Source of the DNA: Firm-04 sp003446315
GTDB lineage: Bacteria; Bacillota; Clostridia; Oscillospirales; Ruminococcaceae
Direction of reading: 5' to 3'
DNA: 7,227 nt
NCBI GenBank assembly: GCA_946530355.1
Contig: CAMNAB010000136.1
Location: 1-7,227 of the forward strand
The notes under the pieces were generated by a model, which saw nothing but the letters and a program-made list of their open reading frames with translations, was not told the DNA's origin and made no database searches. Below are positions 5,485 through 7,227 of the stretch, piece by piece. Within the stretch, counting starts at the first letter, position 1, and every line of letters begins with the position of its first letter. A program made the position numbers and the translations under genes.

Positions 5485-6573
5485 ATGAAAAAGCTGGGAT
5501 TTGGTTTTATGCGGCTGCCCTTACTGGACAGCAAAGAGCCGACATCGTTTGATGAGAAACAGATTTTTGAAATGGTTGACCGCTTTTTGGAGCAGGGTTT
5601 TACTTATTTTGACACAGCATATATGTATCACAGCGGGAAATCCGAAGAAATGCTGCGGAAAGCGCTGGTGGAACGGCATCCGCGGGAAGCGTATACAGTT
5701 GCAGACAAGCTGCCGACGATGTTTTTGAAGGAGCCGGATGATGTGCCGCGCATCTTTGCCGAGCAGCTTGCACGCACCGGACTTGCATATTTTGATTATT
5801 ATTTGCTGCACTGTCTGGACAGCGACAATTATCCGATCGCCGAGCGTCTGGATTGTTTTTCGTTTGTGATGCAGCAGAAAGCGGCGGGGAAGATCCGGAA
5901 GATCGGTTTTTCGTTTCATGATACGCCGGAGCTGCTGGATGAGATCCTGACGAAGCATCCGGAGATCGAATTTGTGCAGCTCCAGATCAATTATCTGGAC
6001 TGGGAGCGTGCAAGCGTGCAATCCCGCCGCTGTTATGAGACAGCCGTCAGACACGGCAAACCGGTGATCGTGATGGAGCCGGTAAAGGGCGGCAAACTGG
6101 CAAAGGTACCGGAATCGGCGGAGAAGCTGCTGCGGGCGCATGCGCCGGCGCTTTCCGTGCCGTCATGGGCGATCCGGTTTGCAGCATCTCTGCCGCAGAC
6201 GATGATGGTGCTCAGCGGCATGAGTGATATGGCGCAGCTTCTGGATAATACCGGTTACATGAAGGAGTTTGTGCCGCTGACAGCAGAAGAAACAGCGCTC
6301 TGCATGCAGGTGCGGGAGATCATAGAGCGTGCGAACGAGATCCCGTGTACAGCATGTCATTACTGCACAGACGGATGTCCCGCCGGGATCCCGATTCCGG
6401 ATTATTTTGCGCTGTACAATCGAGAAGGGGACACAGCGGAATATGAAAAATATGCAGAGACAGGAGGAAAAGCGTCGGATTGCCTTGCATGCGGACAATG
6501 TGAATCGCACTGTCCGCAGCATTTGCAGATCATCAGTCTGCTGGAGCGCATTGCGGCGAAATACGAAACATGA
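5485..6573 (+). CDS. Aldo/keto reductase with C-terminal two-cluster ferredoxin-like domain
   Basis: The 362-residue protein has two parts. Residues 1 to about 275 form the reductase barrel, starting MKKLGFGFMRLPL, with the catalytic tetrad visible as Asp43, Tyr48, Lys75 and His109 (YYLLHC); IRKIGFSFHD (137-146) and VIVMEPVKGGKLA (194-206) are typical of this branch. Residues about 285-345 carry two cysteine sets, Cys288/291/294 with Cys298-Pro and Cys333/336/339 with Cys343-Pro, enough for two [4Fe-4S] clusters. This matches the COG1453-type oxidoreductases common in anaerobes. The clusters suggest electron exchange with a ferredoxin-like partner besides, or instead of, simple NAD(P)H use; the substrate is unknown. 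No signal peptide is seen. The start at 5485 is set by AGAGG. The next gene overlaps its stop (ATGA). Confidence 0.93.
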   Translation: MKKLGFGFMRLPLLDSKEPTSFDEKQIFEMVDRFLEQGFTYFDTAYMYHSGKSEEMLRKALVERHPREAYTVADKLPTMFLKEPDDVPRIFAEQLARTGLAYFDYYLLHCLDSDNYPIAERLDCFSFVMQQKAAGKIRKIGFSFHDTPELLDEILTKHPEIEFVQLQINYLDWERASVQSRRCYETAVRHGKPVIVMEPVKGGKLAKVPESAEKLLRAHAPALSVPSWAIRFAASLPQTMMVLSGMSDMAQLLDNTGYMKEFVPLTAEETALCMQVREIIERANEIPCTACHYCTDGCPAGIPIPDYFALYNREGDTAEYEKYAETGGKASDCLACGQCESHCPQHLQIISLLERIAAKYET

Positions 6574-7088
6574 ATATCACGATGCATCAGAACCGGGCAC
6601 ATTATCTTTGCGGTTGGACGGCGAAGGATGTGGTCGCAGCGATCCGGAAATACCGCATGACGCATGTACGGCTGTTACAGGCAGGGATCCCGAAAGCGCG
6701 GGTGTTTCAGAAATACGGCGCACCGGAGAAGGTTGCAGCAAGCATTGCAAACGGAGCGAAGAATATCTTTTTTCAGAATACGAAAATGGTGATGACGCAG
6801 GATTATGTGCTGATGCCGGAGAATCCGGAGACCTTTTTGATGCTGAAAGATATTTTGCTGGCATACAGCTTTGTCAGCCGCGATCAGGAATATCTTTATA
6901 TAAAAGACCGCTGGGGTGATGCATACCGGTATCCCTTTTCGGCAGGGCAGAAGCAGGTATTCCGCATAGCGATCCTGCTGGACAAGATCGAGCACAGCGC
7001 ACCGGAATGCCGTATTGGGAACACACCGGAAAACAATGCATATGCAAAGCAAAAAGCGATCCCGCTTCGCAATGGATATATTCGCTGA
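6570..7088 (+). CDS. Uncharacterised 172-residue protein coupled to the aldo/keto reductase
   Basis: I do not recognise this protein. It starts at ATG 6570, overlapping the previous TGA, with no clear ribosome binding site of its own, so translation probably depends on coupling; ATG 6582 is an in-frame alternative. Residues about 17-60 look helical and contain LLQAGIPKARVFQKYGAPEKVAASI. This recalls the short helical repeat with a G-x-P-E-x-V-A core found in HAAS/DUF1700-type proteins, a weak resemblance only. Residues about 73-123 look strand-rich (MTQDYVLM, ILLAYSFV, EYLYIKDRWGDAYRYPF). There is no signal peptide or membrane helix. Cysteines occur at 14 and 147 only. Codon use resembles its neighbours, which together with the coupling supports a real gene. 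No function is proposed. Confidence 0.7.
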   Translation: MNITMHQNRAHYLCGWTAKDVVAAIRKYRMTHVRLLQAGIPKARVFQKYGAPEKVAASIANGAKNIFFQNTKMVMTQDYVLMPENPETFLMLKDILLAYSFVSRDQEYLYIKDRWGDAYRYPFSAGQKQVFRIAILLDKIEHSAPECRIGNTPENNAYAKQKAIPLRNGYIR

Positions 7089-7175
7089 GATGTGCGTCCT
7101 GCGACAGCGTGCATCCTTCAGGAACCGCTGCTGAAAGTGTTTCCGTCAGATTTATAATGAGGACTCCGCCCCAAA

Positions 7176-7227
7176 CAATGCCAACAACTTAAGATTCTCC
7201 GTTAATTTGTGAATTGCTGCGCAATTC
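7176..7227 (-). repeat. Right arm of the 52-bp exact inverted repeat
   Basis: This is the exact reverse complement of 3-54, with weaker similarity continuing left to about 7148. The outer end (7209-7227) is the same palindrome as 1-21, missing its last two bases at the window edge. The 87 bp between the last stop codon (7088) and this arm hold only weak stems and no convincing terminator. Confidence 0.85.

Noticed and set aside
5521..6141. 206-codon minus-strand open frame across the aldo/keto reductase
   Set aside because: It is antisense to a gene with a complete catalytic tetrad, and its Arg/His/Leu-rich translation is typical of a shadow frame.
6329..6919. 196-codon + strand open frame spanning the end of the reductase and the start of the next gene
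   Set aside because: It overlaps the cysteine-cluster coding region in another frame, resembles no protein, and is Arg/Cys/Ser-rich as shadow frames are.
7117..7135. TTCAG/CTGAA stem after the last gene as a terminator
   Set aside because: It has only five pairs, a 9-base loop and no T-run; it is too weak to support.
1..7227. Composite transposon or linear plasmid with terminal inverted repeats
   Set aside because: The enclosed genes are chromosomal in type (gltX), and no transposase, replication or terminal-protein gene is present. A dispersed repeat at both assembly ends explains the arms more simply.

Overview
The window reads as ordinary chromosomal DNA of an anaerobic, low-to-mid-GC Gram-positive bacterium. 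Gut Oscillospiraceae (Ruminococcus-like) is the most likely placement. Supporting signs are strong AGGAGG-type ribosome binding sites, a superoxide reductase (desulfoferrodoxin family) typical of anaerobes, an aldo/keto reductase carrying two [4Fe-4S] motifs, a long-form glutamyl-tRNA synthetase, and a zinc-ribbon/TPM-domain gene pair of the kind found in Firmicutes. Codon use looks similar across all genes, and I see no sign that any of them was recently acquired. The placement is an inference from protein style, not from a marker gene.

Layout. All eight genes are on the + strand. Positions 1-278 hold no gene. They contain one arm of an inverted repeat (3-54) that starts in a short palindrome, a long hairpin that looks like the terminator of a gene to the left (103-144), and a good sigma-70-type promoter (195-223). 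That promoter drives a two-gene unit with an ATGA overlap: a double zinc-ribbon, tail-anchored protein (279-1343) and a secreted or membrane-anchored TPM-domain protein (1340-2269). After 82 bp comes gltX (2352-3986), followed at short spacing by a 62-aa zinc-ribbon protein (4024-4212), an alpha/beta hydrolase that starts on TTG inside the previous stop (4209-4985), and a superoxide reductase (5039-5401). A strong intrinsic terminator (5416-5449) closes this unit. The last unit is an aldo/keto reductase with a ferredoxin-like tail (5485-6573), overlapped by an unrecognised 172-residue protein (6570-7088). The remaining 139 bases are non-coding and end in the second arm of the inverted repeat (7176-7227).

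How the genes fit together. There is no single pathway. The zinc-ribbon/TPM pair looks like a cell-envelope module of unknown role. The gltX unit joins translation with oxidative-stress defence and two poorly characterised proteins. The aldo/keto reductase is a probable redox enzyme. I found no transposase, phage gene, CRISPR array, toxin-antitoxin pair, tRNA or rRNA.

Points of interest. The two window ends carry the same 52-bp sequence in inverted orientation, with weaker similarity continuing inward to about 80 bp. The superoxide reductase has lost half the cysteines of its rubredoxin-like iron site. The GluRS has HLGN where HxGH or HxGG is usual. The final protein is unrecognised. I do not see a convincing new multi-gene system here.
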